A stretch of 64,000 nucleotides of DNA. Source: Galaxea fascicularis. Lineage: Eukaryota; Cnidaria; Anthozoa; Scleractinia; Euphylliidae. This document shows, piece by piece, positions 11,297 through 25,300 of the stretch. Each line of letters begins with the position of its first letter. Positions within the stretch are counted from its first letter, which is position 1. The translations under genes were made by a program, and so were the position numbers. The stretch covers positions 14,857,670 through 14,921,669 of the forward strand of contig OX419345.1 of NCBI GenBank assembly GCA_948470475.1, given 5' to 3'. The notes under the pieces were generated by a model, which saw only the letters and a program-made list of their open reading frames with translations, had not been told where the DNA came from and searched no databases.

Positions 11297-14078
11297 TTAC
11301 CTCATGTCCTTTGGTTCCTTAATCCTCTGAGGGAATCCAAATATATCTTCGTGATATCGATTCGATGACTAAAATAAGATATGAAAGAAAAAGTGTGAAA
11401 TAGGTTGTAATAGGTTTAAATCGGAAGGTCCATGAAAAGTAAGTCTTATGTAAACTTTATTCTAATATCTCTTGTAAATGCATCAATATGAAACCGGTTA
11501 AGGAACTGCCATAAGGCGTTAGTACACGAGGAGACACATACGACGTCAGCGAACCATTCAAAGGAGTGCACTTGTCGTTGGTCTTAAAATGACACAACCA
11601 AGAAAGGGGATACCAGAAATTATTTCCTTTTAGATTCTTTGAAAGCAATTTTTATTCTTCGATCTAGTTTCTGTAAATTACTGACAAGACCAAGGCCATC
11701 ATTGTCGTATTCCTGAAAGTCGATCTTCAAAAGATTACTTACATCACCGTGATGTGTTGTTATCCCTTTTTTAAAATAATTCTCTATTTATGTACACAAC
11801 TCACGAAAGAAATTTACCTTCAGTTTGCGCATGCACTCCAATCCTTCCTCAGGGGACAACTTAAGCCGATCCGTGATCAAAGTCTGTTGGGAAAAGAAAT
11901 ATACCGACGGCGTCATATATGACAAGAAACTCAGTGTCTAGGTAATTTGTCCTGCTAAGGGATGTCTAGCAACATTAAGACGGTCTAGACAGGTTTTCAA
12001 GGGACTCGTTAGCTCGTAAAGGATTAGCAGTAGTGATATCAGTACCTGTAATGTGTCGTTGACGCCTTCAGCCATGGCAGCGGCTCCACACACGTACACA
12101 TGCGCGTTGCTGTTGAGTATCAAGTCGCAGACGTCAGAGGAGTCTTCCTTCAGGCGATCTTGAACGTATTGCTGTAAATAAATAATTGATTGGTGTAATA
12201 AAACTTGAGCAGCACATGTAAAGGATGACAGGGGATGTTACAGAAATTGTCAAGTTACAGATGTTCATTACACCTCCGTGAATTGAATGAATTTCTCATG
12301 CTTTTTCAACAAGTAGATTAGCTGCGTTTTTCTTAAGTTTATAAAACGACGCAGTAGCCTTTTAATCGTCTCTTTAGTAGGTAGAAAGACAGGATGATTT
12401 CTGTGGATTTTCAATTTACTGGGTGGTAGGCTTGAGATCGTTACCACGTTTAAATGTAGCATCTTGGCGGTCTAACAAAGACATAACAATTCAAAGAAGG
12501 TATGAACTTGTTAACCTTATCTAGCGAAAAAAATAGGAGATATTCGAGAAAGGCACCAATTGAAAGGACAACAAAATGGGACGCATCCACAGTTTGCGAC
12601 TTTGAGTCAACTTTTCGAACGCGCTCGAGAAGTGTCCCAAGCAATTATGAACTGCATTATAGTTTAAGCTTCTCCTCTAAAATCATCTCACAAGAGCAAG
12701 GGAATTTCAGTGAACTCGCGACACTATAGCTTACGGTTTGTAACCAACAGGACAGTGCGCTCCTTCTGATGCAGACCATACCTTGGGTTTTCCATGTTCT
12801 CTTGAATACGCCGTAGCTACACCAGTAAGAGCCCTACTGTGTATCGCCTTTTCAGTTTCATTGCGATAAATATCATCATGTTGCGAGCTTCGGCAGCCAA
12901 AGAACAGGAGCATGTCTCCCCACTGCCTTCGTCCTGTCATTGATGACTCGGGCGGACATTTGTTGTTGAGGTCAAACATTCTTTGTTGCCAGAAGGAGCG
13001 AAAAGGAGCGATACCTGTCCCATTCCCCACAAGGATCACAGGAGCCGAACCATCGGCTGGGAGACGGAAGGACTGGGCGCTAAAATAAGGTTGAGGACAT
13101 ATCTAAGCATTTAAGACCAATTTCGCTTACTCCAACATTGTCCAAACTAGCTGAGGAGGTTGTTGCCCAACCTTATGTCAAACCAGCTATTCTACGGAAT
13201 AACGACCCATATTTGGTCGGTGAAAAAACCTTCTTGAAAGGACTTGTGTCAAAATGTAAATTCATACATGGAAATTACTAGTGGATGCATCTATTTGATC
13301 AAGGACAGTTTGAAAATCGCGGATTACATAGGATATAGGTTTTGTGTTATGGTAGGGAGCCGTGGAGGCTTTGGGATTGAATGATAGCCAAATGTCACTT
13401 GCGTTTTCTCTGAACATATCAATCACAACGGCCGCTCCCCATTTCGCATTGCTGTTCGCTCACACTCATCAAAATTGCGAGTAAGAAAGTGGGAGCCAAT
13501 GCATGAAATAACAGCTTTCTAAAGTCACGGTTGTAACCGACCAGTCCCACTGTAAACTACATTGACAAACTTACTGTCTGATGTAACAAGGTATAGTATC
13601 CCCGCCTTTCAATTCCTGGAGCCATTTGGAGCAGACGCCATGGTGAATCGGACCCTTGCCTCCTGTGAAAACAAGATATGTACCGTGAAAAGTATATAAC
13701 CCGGCACAGGATCTACAAAGGAGCCGATTAAATTCAGTTCAATCAGTTCAGTTCTACACGAATATTTATTCACACTGTAAACTATATTTGCACACAGTTT
13801 ATATCGTGAACGAAAAACGAAAAACGAAAAACAGTGTGATGGTTTGGTTTCCCACTTACCTCTCTTGTTGTATTCAACTACCACCGCTGTAACGTGGATT
13901 TCGTTTGCGTGGACATCAGGGGATGAAGATATTGAATAGAATCTCTGCGGACAAAAAAAAATGAACAAAAAATTACTTTCCGAGGAATTTGTCTCCCTAA
14001 ATTTTACACAAGTGGACGTTTCGGAAAAAAATGAATGTGGTGGCTCGTTCGTTTAGAAATGAACGACCAATAAGCAAC

Positions 14079-14109
<31 letters not shown>

Positions 14110-16355
14110 CAAAAATGGAAAAATAGAAACTCACCGGTTGAAGAGCCGGAAGCTGCGTTAACAATAAGTCAGCGGTAACTTGCACTGATGGAAACTCCTG
14201 CAATGTCTCGAAGACGTTGCATTCTTTGTTTAGGGCCCAGTCCACGTACCGAGATCCACCCTGGATGATAAACAATTTAACATCAATTATCTAAACAACG
14301 CCGAAAACATTACGAGAGCTACCTCATTTTCATCCCCGACGATAACACTTTAGAGTAAATGTACCTTGATCCGTTGAGTTCATTTTGTTGTAGAGGATAA
14401 ATTTTGTGTTTACCTTGCCCAGGGCTTCAAGCTGCATCTTTTCCAGTGGGTTTGTTGCCTGTAAAATCGAGTGAAAAAGGTTAATGTTTACCGCGGAGAA
14501 AAACAAAGTGCACAGGGCACCGATTCAAAGATTTGAGCCCAGCGTTTGAGGCTGTATCGAAGTTTATAATTAAATTTACAGCCAAAATTCGGCATAACAC
14601 ATACTGAATTTTATAACTGTCGATTATAAACTTACCAGCTTTGCTAAGTAGTTTAGCATCTGTGGCGTTGGTACACTTGTGATATCAAGATATTTTGTTA
14701 GTGCTTCTTTTAACGAGCAGCCCACAGAGAGACGATTAAATGGCTCCCAGACTTTTGCTCCACCGGGTTTAGCTACGTACAAGAAAAAAGTTCTTTTCAG
14801 TCTCGTTGTCTTTACTTGTGAAAAATGTAAATTTTAATTCAGTACATGCAGTCCATTTGGGATTAAGTGGACAAAGAAAAATTCGAAGATTCAAAATAAC
14901 AAGTACAAACTCTGATTAAATGAGCAGCAACTTTTCCTTCTTCCTTTTACACGCGATGGAAAGTCAACGAAAACGGTTTATTAGGGTCTTTATTAGAGAA
15001 GCCTGTTGGCCAAGTATAGTTCGATACCGTGACTTCAACAAATTTTTTCTCTTCAATTGTATTCGATCAGAATAGTACTATTCGATTAAAACGCTCCTTT
15101 ATTCTACGACAGAGCATGTGTTGCTGAATTTGGAGAACAGTTGGATGGCTACCTGATTATGCTTTTAAACAAAACGCGTCATCAGACAACAAATCTAACT
15201 TTGTAATCACAACTGACGCCGTGATTTACCTGAATCTTCTCGAGTAACTTCAATCTTTATTGGCTGATTTGGATCAGGTTTTTCGTGCATCATGTCAATT
15301 AATTCCTGCACTAGACTGGCTTTGTTGGCGGGAAAAATGGCCACGTGATCTCCTGGTTCAAAGGTCAGTTCCTTTCTTCCGCCGGTATGCAGTTTAACCA
15401 GAACGGTAGAGCGACTGCGATAAATGAGATTAGTTAAAAAGACCAAACATAGTCTCTCACAGACTTCTCTACACAACCTTAAAAGGCTATTGTCACTGAA
15501 GTATGATTATATTTGGTTTGTTCCCCGCTGATGGGCCATAAGCGGGCCATAAGCGAGTGTATCCATAGAAAACAAGCTGAATAACTGTTTTATTTAATAA
15601 AAACCGAAACATGTTGCTAGATTTATTTCTAGCCGCGTTGCAAAGACGATCAGAAAACTACTACTACTCAGGTATTTCAATCGAGCGTGATACCATTACT
15701 CATGATACTATGACCACTGAACCAAAGCAAAACTCAACCCTATTGCACTATCCAAACTAAACTGACTTACCTTGATAGTTTTGACTGGAGTTCTGTTACT
15801 GAGATGACCTTTGCAGGGCAGACAGTTTTGTTGTAAGCCTTGGAAAGATCTACATATCAAAGCAAAACAGAAATTTAAAGATTTCAGTTGTGAATAGTGG
15901 CAATCCAATCTCCTTCGGGCAAATGTGGTCATCCAGCTAAGAGTGCGTATTTTTTCGTTAGAGTAGGGGTCTTGTCAACTGAGCAAAGACTGAGCGTATT
16001 TGGTGTGCCTTTGTATTGTTCCATCATTCATTTAGAGAAACATCTTTGTCTTACGTATTTCAGTTTACAATGCTTGATGCCTGCTAGGTGATTGATTCGT
16101 CACGTTATTTGCGTCCGTGCGACAACTTTGGCTTGCCATCACGAACTCAACTCAACACCATTTCCATCACCATTTCCCGGCCATCGTCATCGTCATCATC
16201 TCAACAGACTTACTTGAAAATAGGTCCTTTGGTGATCTCCGATCTTTCACCCAACGGAAAAGTCCGGGACTCCAACCTGTAACCATTTTTTTCAACGATT
16301 CACTGGCCACCTTACTTGCAGCTTCGTCATTCACGCCAAAGGAATCACAAGCTGC
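11297..16355 (-). other. NOS: NOS FAD/NADPH reductase module and C terminus (exons 16-27)
   Basis: Contains [30 protein letters not shown] (FAD binding), [26 protein letters not shown] (NADPH pyrophosphate), [34 protein letters not shown] and NRYHEDIFG. The stop TAA overlaps a donor-like GGTAATTT at 11297-11301, so a further 3' exon cannot be excluded, but the protein is already complete by family standards. The tail after HEDIFG is only 12 residues. Confidence 0.9.
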
Positions 16356-19300
16356 CTAAAAAATAACAACAACATCAGATGGATACTCTTTTTGACGGAA
16401 TAATCACATAAACAGAGGATTGAGGGGCTCTACCAGCAGTGAAAATCAGAAGGACCCAGTGAAAATCACGTGGGCGATACAAGTTTACAAAAAAAGAACT
16501 TTCATATGCGTCTACACTGCGGTCAGGCTCTCCACAACAGAGGACATAAGAGAGATGCTAAAATTGGGCCAGATCGCAGTTTAATATGCATTTTGCTCTT
16601 TTGCTGCTGGATCGACAAACGGCTATTCCTATCACGCTGTGCCTATTGGTTTATTCAGACGCATAGATGCGGATCAATGCAATGGCAGGTTACTGGAAGA
16701 CCTTCATTTTATGCCCGTTCGTGCTTGTATTTGGTGTGGTTGATTAAGATTTCAACCCTTTTTTCTGAAACTGATACCTTAAAAACGTTCTTAGCCCACT
16801 CCTTGAAGGACTCTTCCTGGCCATTTTGTTCATCCCCCTCTCCCATGGACAGAATTGTCTGAGCTCCAAGCTCCCTCAGGTGCTCATCCACAAAGTGACC
16901 GAAGGCGCAGAAATTAGGGTAGAGTCTGGATCCGAGCCCAAACACTGAATATCTGCAAGAACAAACACTATGAACATTAACATGGTATTCTAAAGTTTGG
17001 TTGAAAAGGTAGAGGAAATGAGGAAGACAAGGCCACACAAAGTGGAAGGACCTTTCGACCAACTAAGATACTGCACAGGCCGACCATAAGGCCAACTCGA
17101 ATTGGCCAAGCATTGACCAAGCAAGGGGTGAACAGTTGTCGACAGACCACCAGAAAAAAAGTGTTATCACTATTTCGGTCTCTTCTACTTGAATAGTTGA
17201 CATTCAAACCAAATGGAAATGCAGAGAAACCTTTGTCTAGCCGTCTAATTAACAATTACGTGATCTATTTCAGTTCATTAGTAATTACGAGTTTATCGTG
17301 ATATGATACAACCTCAATAACAACGACAACAGCCTTAAATTCACCGAGAGTAAATTACAATAAAGAGTCTAACACTGACTGAACTGAGACATGACAGTCA
17401 TGAAAAATATGATGGGTACTGACCTCCTGAAAACAGTTTTGGAATTAAAAACGCCAAGCAGCCAGTATACAAAAAAATGACTCAAAATTGAGGTTGGAGG
17501 AATCCACATAGATAAACAACTAACATGTCATCCTTTTGACCCAATCAAAAGACTGCCTCTCACCAACAGTCTGCCGATTGCGAACTTGCAGAAAGGCAAG
17601 GTTTCCCCTTCCTACCTCATGTTTTTCAAAGGCCTTTCATCTATGCCGTTCTTCATCTTCTGCAAGTTACTAGCAAAGCTTGCTCCATTCTCCGGAGACT
17701 CTCCGTTACCAAACGTACTTGCCACCACAAACAAGAGGGTTTCTTGAGTGAGCTGCGCATGTTCGTACTCTTCCATACACAAAACCTAATGATATATATT
17801 TAACCATTAGGGGAACGTCCATCGAAGGTAAGAATTAAGCAAAACAAGCCAGCTTAGATCAGCCACAACACTGACAAGTAGCTAAGCAAACATTTAGTAA
17901 AACACTGCTCACTGAATGGAGTAACAATGCTTTATTAACGACAAACCTTGACGTCGAAGGAGTGCGCCATAAGCTTGGCCAAATTACGAGCGAATCCTTC
18001 CGATCTGCCGGTTTCAGTAGCAAACAAGATGGTGGCCTTCTTACGCTTGGACAAAACCTTTCTCATCAGAAAAGTGGCGAAACGCACAGCTCTGTAAAAG
18101 GAGCAAAATAAAGGATGTAGCGTATCACTCGAAGGAAACAGTCCAAAATGGTAACGCGGCCCATTGTTAGTCCAGGATTGACACCAAATGTTGAAGTAGT
18201 CGGGGGTATGGAAAACGTAAACACGAATCACAGCTGTGGTATCATAGGTAATATACAGTCTTTCTATCAACTAGTCGGCAATCTTTTCATCTTTCATCCC
18301 AGCCCTTTATGATGGCCCTGTTAGTCTGAAAGAACTTTTGAATAATGGGGAAAAAGAAGAGTGATAAAAATTTATCAACCAATCGACATCAGGAACAAGA
18401 CCTGAACAAAATTCACGCTTTTTCCCGCCCCAAGCACCTTGCCCCTTATTTTTCCTTATTAACGGGTGGGAATGAGGGGTGACTCCCACATATGCATGAT
18501 CTCTGCATTTGTTGTCAAAGCATTATTGCTCTTGCTTAAGATCAACTCACCTGGCTACTGCCTTAAAAGATTTTATCTTTCTAGCATCTCCATTGTGAAC
18601 CTTCCACGGTGCGGCCTGTTTAAGGTTAAAAGGAAAACTACAAATCAATGGAGTTTGCGTTTAAGACATTTTATGTGCCCTCTTTCTTTATCACCACTAT
18701 CACCACTTAAAAATCTACCCAAAAAATTGGTAACATCTTCCTTCCAAAAAGCAAACAAATGCCAAGTCATCTATTATCAGACCCCTCCCACCCCTCTCTC
18801 GAATGAACAGCCCTGAAAACTGGCAAAAAGGCAGTAATCATACAAAGAAGAAATATACAGCTTACGTTGACAAATGTTTCGACTAACCATGGAATGAACT
18901 CAGATTTGTTTGTCATCATTAACATAAATTGTATTCGAGCGAAAAATAAAGATGCTTCGCGTAAATGAGTTCAAGGAAGACCATAATTTACCTGATATTC
19001 ATAGCTTGGTTTCAAAACATAATTCAGCATTTCCTGTGTTGAGACAATCAAAAATTGTATGTTAGACGAAAAGTAAGTACAAAACAGAGAAACTAGGTTA
19101 AAGTTATTTTCAAGTAAATGACCTGTTTAAACGCACCTGGTGAAATACTTGCGTAGCACTGCCTGACATTGGAGGAACTATCCACACCCAGTCCGCTGGA
19201 CAGCCACCTCGCAGCTTCATCTAACGCAAAATTTTACAGTAAACGATGTTTATTATCGAGACAAGTTAGGTTAAATCAGAGAGCAGACCATTAAAGGTGA

Positions 19301-22300
19301 CTTCTGCATTTTCTCGCGCTTTGGGCACTGATTTGGACGTTTGCCGCCTCAAACACCACGCCTAAACTGTTCTCTTTCATGAATTCTACACCTACAACAA
19401 TTACTTACCTCTTTTCCCATATGTTTTATGAAGGACTCCGAGGTGGAATGGTGATCAGCTAATGTAACACCAGCCTCCTAAAGAAACATAAGACGTTTTA
19501 AAGCTTTTTAAAATTATTGCTCCTTCGGATTATCTTTGAAAAATGAGCGATAACCGCAGTTCTTTATTCCAACAGCCACTAACTCCAAAATCTTAAGAAC
19601 TCAGCAGGGGAAAGAGCGCAAAAAAAGATTAACACATTTAAAAGCATCTGTAGCTCAAATGCTTTGGTATTACACAGACGATCGCAATTTACCACTAATA
19701 GCTCGATAGGCCCTTTCCAGTTAGTGGTCACAGTGTAAAAAACACCTTGCTGGAGAGCAAAGTAGCACCTCTGACATCAAAACAAAGCAACTTAACTTTT
19801 GGATGTCCCAGTGCACAATTTGGCCTCCAGCAAGGTGGTTTTTGTACAAAGTGACCGCTAACTGCATAGGGTCTATTTTGTGAAACGTGTTTTTGTTTTT
19901 CAAATTTAATAACTTACAACTCCTATGGTAATGATAGAGAATGAAAGTCGCCCAATTTAATACATCACAACTGAACTATCTTGTTTACCTGGTAACTGTA
20001 CATGACGGCATAGTTCAGTTCTACCATTGCAAAATCTTTCCACAAGGATCCATTACTCCTGGTGTCTAACCCCATGTTCTTCGCTACCACCTTAACACAC
20101 GATCAAAAACAGATCAAGCTGCTTCACTAACAAACATGAAGAGAACTATTCATCGTTTACATCCCTTCAGTACTTATACCATCTAGCTCTAGTGTTAATC
20201 CCGGCCAAACGATCAAACATTCCCGTCCAACATCGTGTTTGTAGACAATGTTTGGCCGGCATCAAGCCGCCCCTCTCAACTTTGCACTGAAATTGTTTTC
20301 CATGTTTGGTCAAAATTAAACATTTTTTAATCCAACGCACATTTCGCGTTACCAACAAATGTTTGACCATTTAACCAGCTCTTCTGACAAAACATGCATG
20401 CACAGCCGGTAGAAACCAAGCAATTAAGAACAAACCACGTCTAAATTTTAGCGACAATACATTATAAACAACAACTGCTCCTTAGGCCCAAGTTTTCTAG
20501 TATTTGGTCAAACATTGGTTGCGTACTTGGCCACTGAACGCTGTTTTGTTGGACGAAAATGATCCTTTAGCTGGGGCTTAAAGATTCAAGAGATAGCAAC
20601 GCTTCCGTTATCAATTAACTCAAACAGTTCATTATGGCTTTCATATTAATATTCTCAGGCAAAGAAGGAAAAAGCATAAAGGACTGTTTGTCTCACTAAC
20701 CTCCAACATGTTGTAGCGTTGCTGATCACCAAGATCGCGAGCTCCGATCTCTGTCACCATGTACCTGAAATGCAACGTTAAATCAGCTGATTAATTGTTA
20801 AACCATCACAAAATTTCTAATTCAATAAACAGGCCGTATATTCTGGAAAAAAAAAGTAAAAGAGAACAAAAGATAAAATAACTCAATGGCTAACTAGACT
20901 CTCCCTATTAATACCTTAAAAAATAAAGAGAGAGCAGTACGGGAAATGCATAATTTGAAATAGGGAGTTACAGAGTTAAAAGGCCAATGGGATTATTTCT
21001 AGTTATGCTTTAAGATGATGAAGATACTCTACATTAATGGCCCCGTTTTCTCATTTTACTCAAATACTTTTTTGCGGCCGAAATGGAATAGAGTTCCGAG
21101 ACGCTGTGAGGACCTTAGAGTACTTAGAATACTTTAGAATACCCACCATCCATTGAATGGAGCGCCTGTGAACTCCAAACCCCCAGCATCTAGCATCATG
21201 TTAGCAACCGCTGGCAAGGCGTACCACTGTAAACCTAGTTTCTCAAACCAGGGATATCTGGTGAAGTAAGGTGATCATCAATATAATAAACATCGGGTGC
21301 TTCATCTAGTCTTTCTGGGAAAGTGTGGCCCTATGGCCGGCCCTTTGTGATTTGCTTGGATTTTTGTCTTACGTGAGACTGGTTTTACTTCTCCTAAACA
21401 GAATAACTCTTTTGGATTGGACAGAACGATTTCTTGGATACTACTTTCCAAACCAATCTGCCAGCGGTTCTGTGCATGGGCACCTGGAAAAATTGAGGGA
21501 AAAAAACATCGCAGGTGCAACAATGGCGTCTCCAGCACAATCAGTGATTACGGAGGTGTGGTTACGAAGGTTAGGGTATGTGGTCCAAAAACTGAGAGCT
21601 TTAAGGGGAAACTAGGCTTAAAATTTGCTGGAGCAATGAGGCTTGGCTCATGGGTGCGCGCTCTTCTGATACAGTTTGTGTTTGAGGGCACATGGTCTGG
21701 TAACTTTGACCCAGCGGGGAGAAAAAAAAGACAAGATTGGTGATTAGCAATAGTCGCTTACTTTGGATGTTTGATTTTCACTCGAAGAGCAAGATGGTCG
21801 GGAATTTCAAAGACTTCGGGTGGTTCTCCATTGGCTTGTAACACCAAGGGCAATATGTCAAATCTGCCACCTTTTCCTTTCCACCCCAGCGATTCACAGA
21901 CCTGAGAAACAGAGCACTCGGTCATATGTCTGCACTCGTGTACGAATTCAGGGTTCTTTCTTGATCTGAAGCGGTTCTTCGGGTAAAAAATAAAGCTAAT
22001 AATGTCCCTTTAGTTTGAGATATAACAACAACAACAACAACCCTTTATTGACCCTTATACTGAAAAAATAAATTAAATTCACATGAAATAAAAATTAAAG
22101 CTAAAAGGGCGTTGGCTTCCTAAAATAACTAAAGAGTTAAAAAGCCTCGGAAGCCAAATTACATAGAATCAATTACAATATTAGGGTTGGAATGACACAT
22201 ACACACACACATACAAAACAATAATAATAATAATAATGATATTAATGGCTAAATGACAAAATTTGCAAGCCATGGGGAGAAAGACAAATATATTAGGAAT

Positions 22301-25300
22301 GTAATCCTGAATATGATAAATGAAAAATCAAACTTAAAGCAGCAAATAAATCATAGAAAAAGCTGGGAGGAAACTCATTATTTTAAGGAAATCAGAAACC
22401 AAAGTGAAATTAATATTGGGACAACAATTCATTTTTTAATTTGTTTTTAAATTCACTAAAAGGGGTAAACTTAACATCCTTCCCAAGGGAATTCCATACC
22501 TTTGGTCCTTGAAAGCGAATATTTAAAAACATTCCATAATTTGTTCTAGCTCGAGGAAGGTAATAAGATTGATTTAGTGCACTTGGTGTATTGTAGTTAT
22601 GGATATTAGGCACTGAATTAAAGAAGGTATCAAAATTGGAAAGTGATAACTTGTTTTGAAATTTATACATAAATAGTGCAATATGAAATGTAACAAGATC
22701 AGAGAGCTTCATAATTGCTAATAATCTAAACAGTGGAGTTGAATGTTCATCAAATGAGGAAAAGGTCATGTAAAATATATAAAGGCTGAAGTGTAGTTGA
22801 GTATGTATTGCCCCAGATAACTATACCATCAGAAATGGATAGATTAAACAGTAGTAGAGATTAGTAATAATATCAATATTAACATAATGGCGAAGGTTAG
22901 GCCCCGTTCAGACTAAGTGCCCGTTCCGCGGCACCGTTCCCGGGCACTAAAAAGGACGCTGTCCAGACACCTCAGTGCCCTGGACCGAGGATGTTCATAC
23001 TCGTGCAGAAGGCTTGGTGCCCAGTTTATCTTTTTGAGTACTCCTCAATATTGCCGCCATTTTGGTGACTGAATCGTAAGGAAACAAGGGAAAAAAACGC
23101 GGTAACATATGAAAACGTGTTCAGACAAGTTCGCGTGCCCGGGAACGGTGCCCGAGTACTACCATTGGAGGTAGTGCCCGTGCCCAAGCACGATGCTCGG
23201 ATATGTGCGCGGGCACCAACGAAAAGCTATGTTCAGACTAGTGCCCGTTCCCGAAAACCGGGCACAGGCATCTAGTCTAAACGGGGCCTTAGACAAGATG
23301 CCTTCACTTCTTTCATTTATTTATTTTATTTTTTTTTTTTGCAATACACCCGATTTGAGGTTTGCAAGATAAATTTGAATCAATAAAAATTCCTAGGTAT
23401 TTAATACAGGATTCCTGTTGCAACTGTTTCCCATTTAAAGTTATGTGGACGTTGATTGGTATTTTCCTTTGGGGAGGATGAAAAATTACAAAACCAGTGT
23501 TTTTCTATATTAAGAAAAAGTTTATTAGCACAGAGCCAGGAATTGACATTAGAGAGTTCATTATTAATAATTACCAGTATTCGAATACAGGATACAGGAT
23601 ACAGGTGTAACTGAAGAGAAGCGAAAACCAAAAAGATTTCCTTTCCATGTTTTCCGACAATATTAAACGCACTCAGAAAGGTTTTCAACTTCGCGACCTC
23701 TGAGCCTTTGGCTAGAGACCTGGCAAGAGCAACCTTTAATGCAAAACATAAGTTGATCTTACCTTTGATGTTTCATAACTCAAGCGTCTCCCCAGCCAAA
23801 GGCCAGGTCACTAGCATTACAACTACAACTCTTCAAAAGGACAATTGCACCTAGCACTAGAAAGAAACGCGGCTTTTTTAAGATACAGGCAAAGTTACAA
23901 AAAGCATTGTTTGTGCAACTTGTACTGCAACCAGATTGGAAGACAACCTGCTCCAAACGTCATGTGAGCCTAAGTGTGGCAGCGCTACTCGCCGTTTAGT
24001 AGATGTATGCTAAGTTACCATGGGAAAAGCTGCTTAAAACAAAAGGATCAAAACAGCCGTCAGTAACATGATTTACCTCAGTGAACTCCACACTCCCTGG
24101 ATCTCCAATCACAGTCCCATCAGGCTGTCTGTACCCAGCATATTTGATTAGTTGAGAATTCCAGACGCAGAAGTCTTTGTGTGGTTCTCTCCTTTGGGGA
24201 AAAATTGTTATCACTGACCTCACGTTTCCCCCATTAGTTGCGTACGCTAAGTGTTTTTTAAGCACCTCGAACATTTCTTTCGCAGTTGTTACATGGCGAG
24301 CGTCGAAAACCTGACAAGAAAAGAAAGTGACAGCTGAAAAACAAGCTTCTTGGGTGATACTTACTTTTAGGTATTTCTTTAATAGGTTCTTTTTTCCGAG
24401 TCACTTTGAACCTGTTTATGAAAGTGAAGTCTGGTGTATACTCTTGTGGAACTGAATGTCGATATACAGTTGTACATTCTACACATTTAACTAATTTCAA
24501 TGATTGTCCAAAAAAGTGTTATACAGGACTTTCAAATGTGTCAAAAAATGAGTTTTAGTTTGATGCACTAAATCTTTTGTCGTCAATCAACTAAAGCAAC
24601 ACCTGTAAGTTGTTCCATTGGATTCTCCCAATGCATCTTGGAGCGTTTCTCCAGGCGGTTTTGGTGGCGAAGATGAGCTCCTCAACCGTCATCTCATAGG
24701 TACCAGTCTCTTCAACAGATTTCAATACCTCGGCCAGCCTATTTTTGTAATCATCACTGTTGGCGCTGTAAATGCAAGGAAAGGATAACATAACAGGACT
24801 TCACCGGCTTCCGACCATTTGAAGACAGCCCGAGAAACTGTTAAAATGCGGTCTTCAAATGAATTAGAGTCCTGGGCCGAGTTGCTCGGAGCATGGTTAG
24901 CGCTAACCATTGGTTAAGTTGTATTAAAACCTATTGGTTGTCAGGACTTTAAAGAAAACGACAAAACTTTTAAGTCTACAAGACATGTTTCGACAGAAAC
25001 TTCTGTCATCTTCAGTTGAATTTATAAGTAGGAGAAAGTGCTAATTATGCTAGTAACAACGGAATGTACATAAAACGCGACAATGTGAGGATTAAAAAGG
25101 ATACCTTAAGATTTACATGATGTAATTGTTGGTTTGTGTTGGGTTGTTACTAGGCATAATTAGCACTTTCTCCTACTTATAAATTCAACTTCCAATGCTT
25201 TGTACTTTATTCAACTGAAGAGGACAGAAGTTTCTGTCGAAACATGTCTTGCAGACTTGTAGTTTTGTCGTTTTCTTTTAAGTTCCGATTTATCTGCTAA

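Noticed and set aside
12502..12729. Plus-strand frame inside a NOS intron
   Set aside because: Short, no family, no splice partners.
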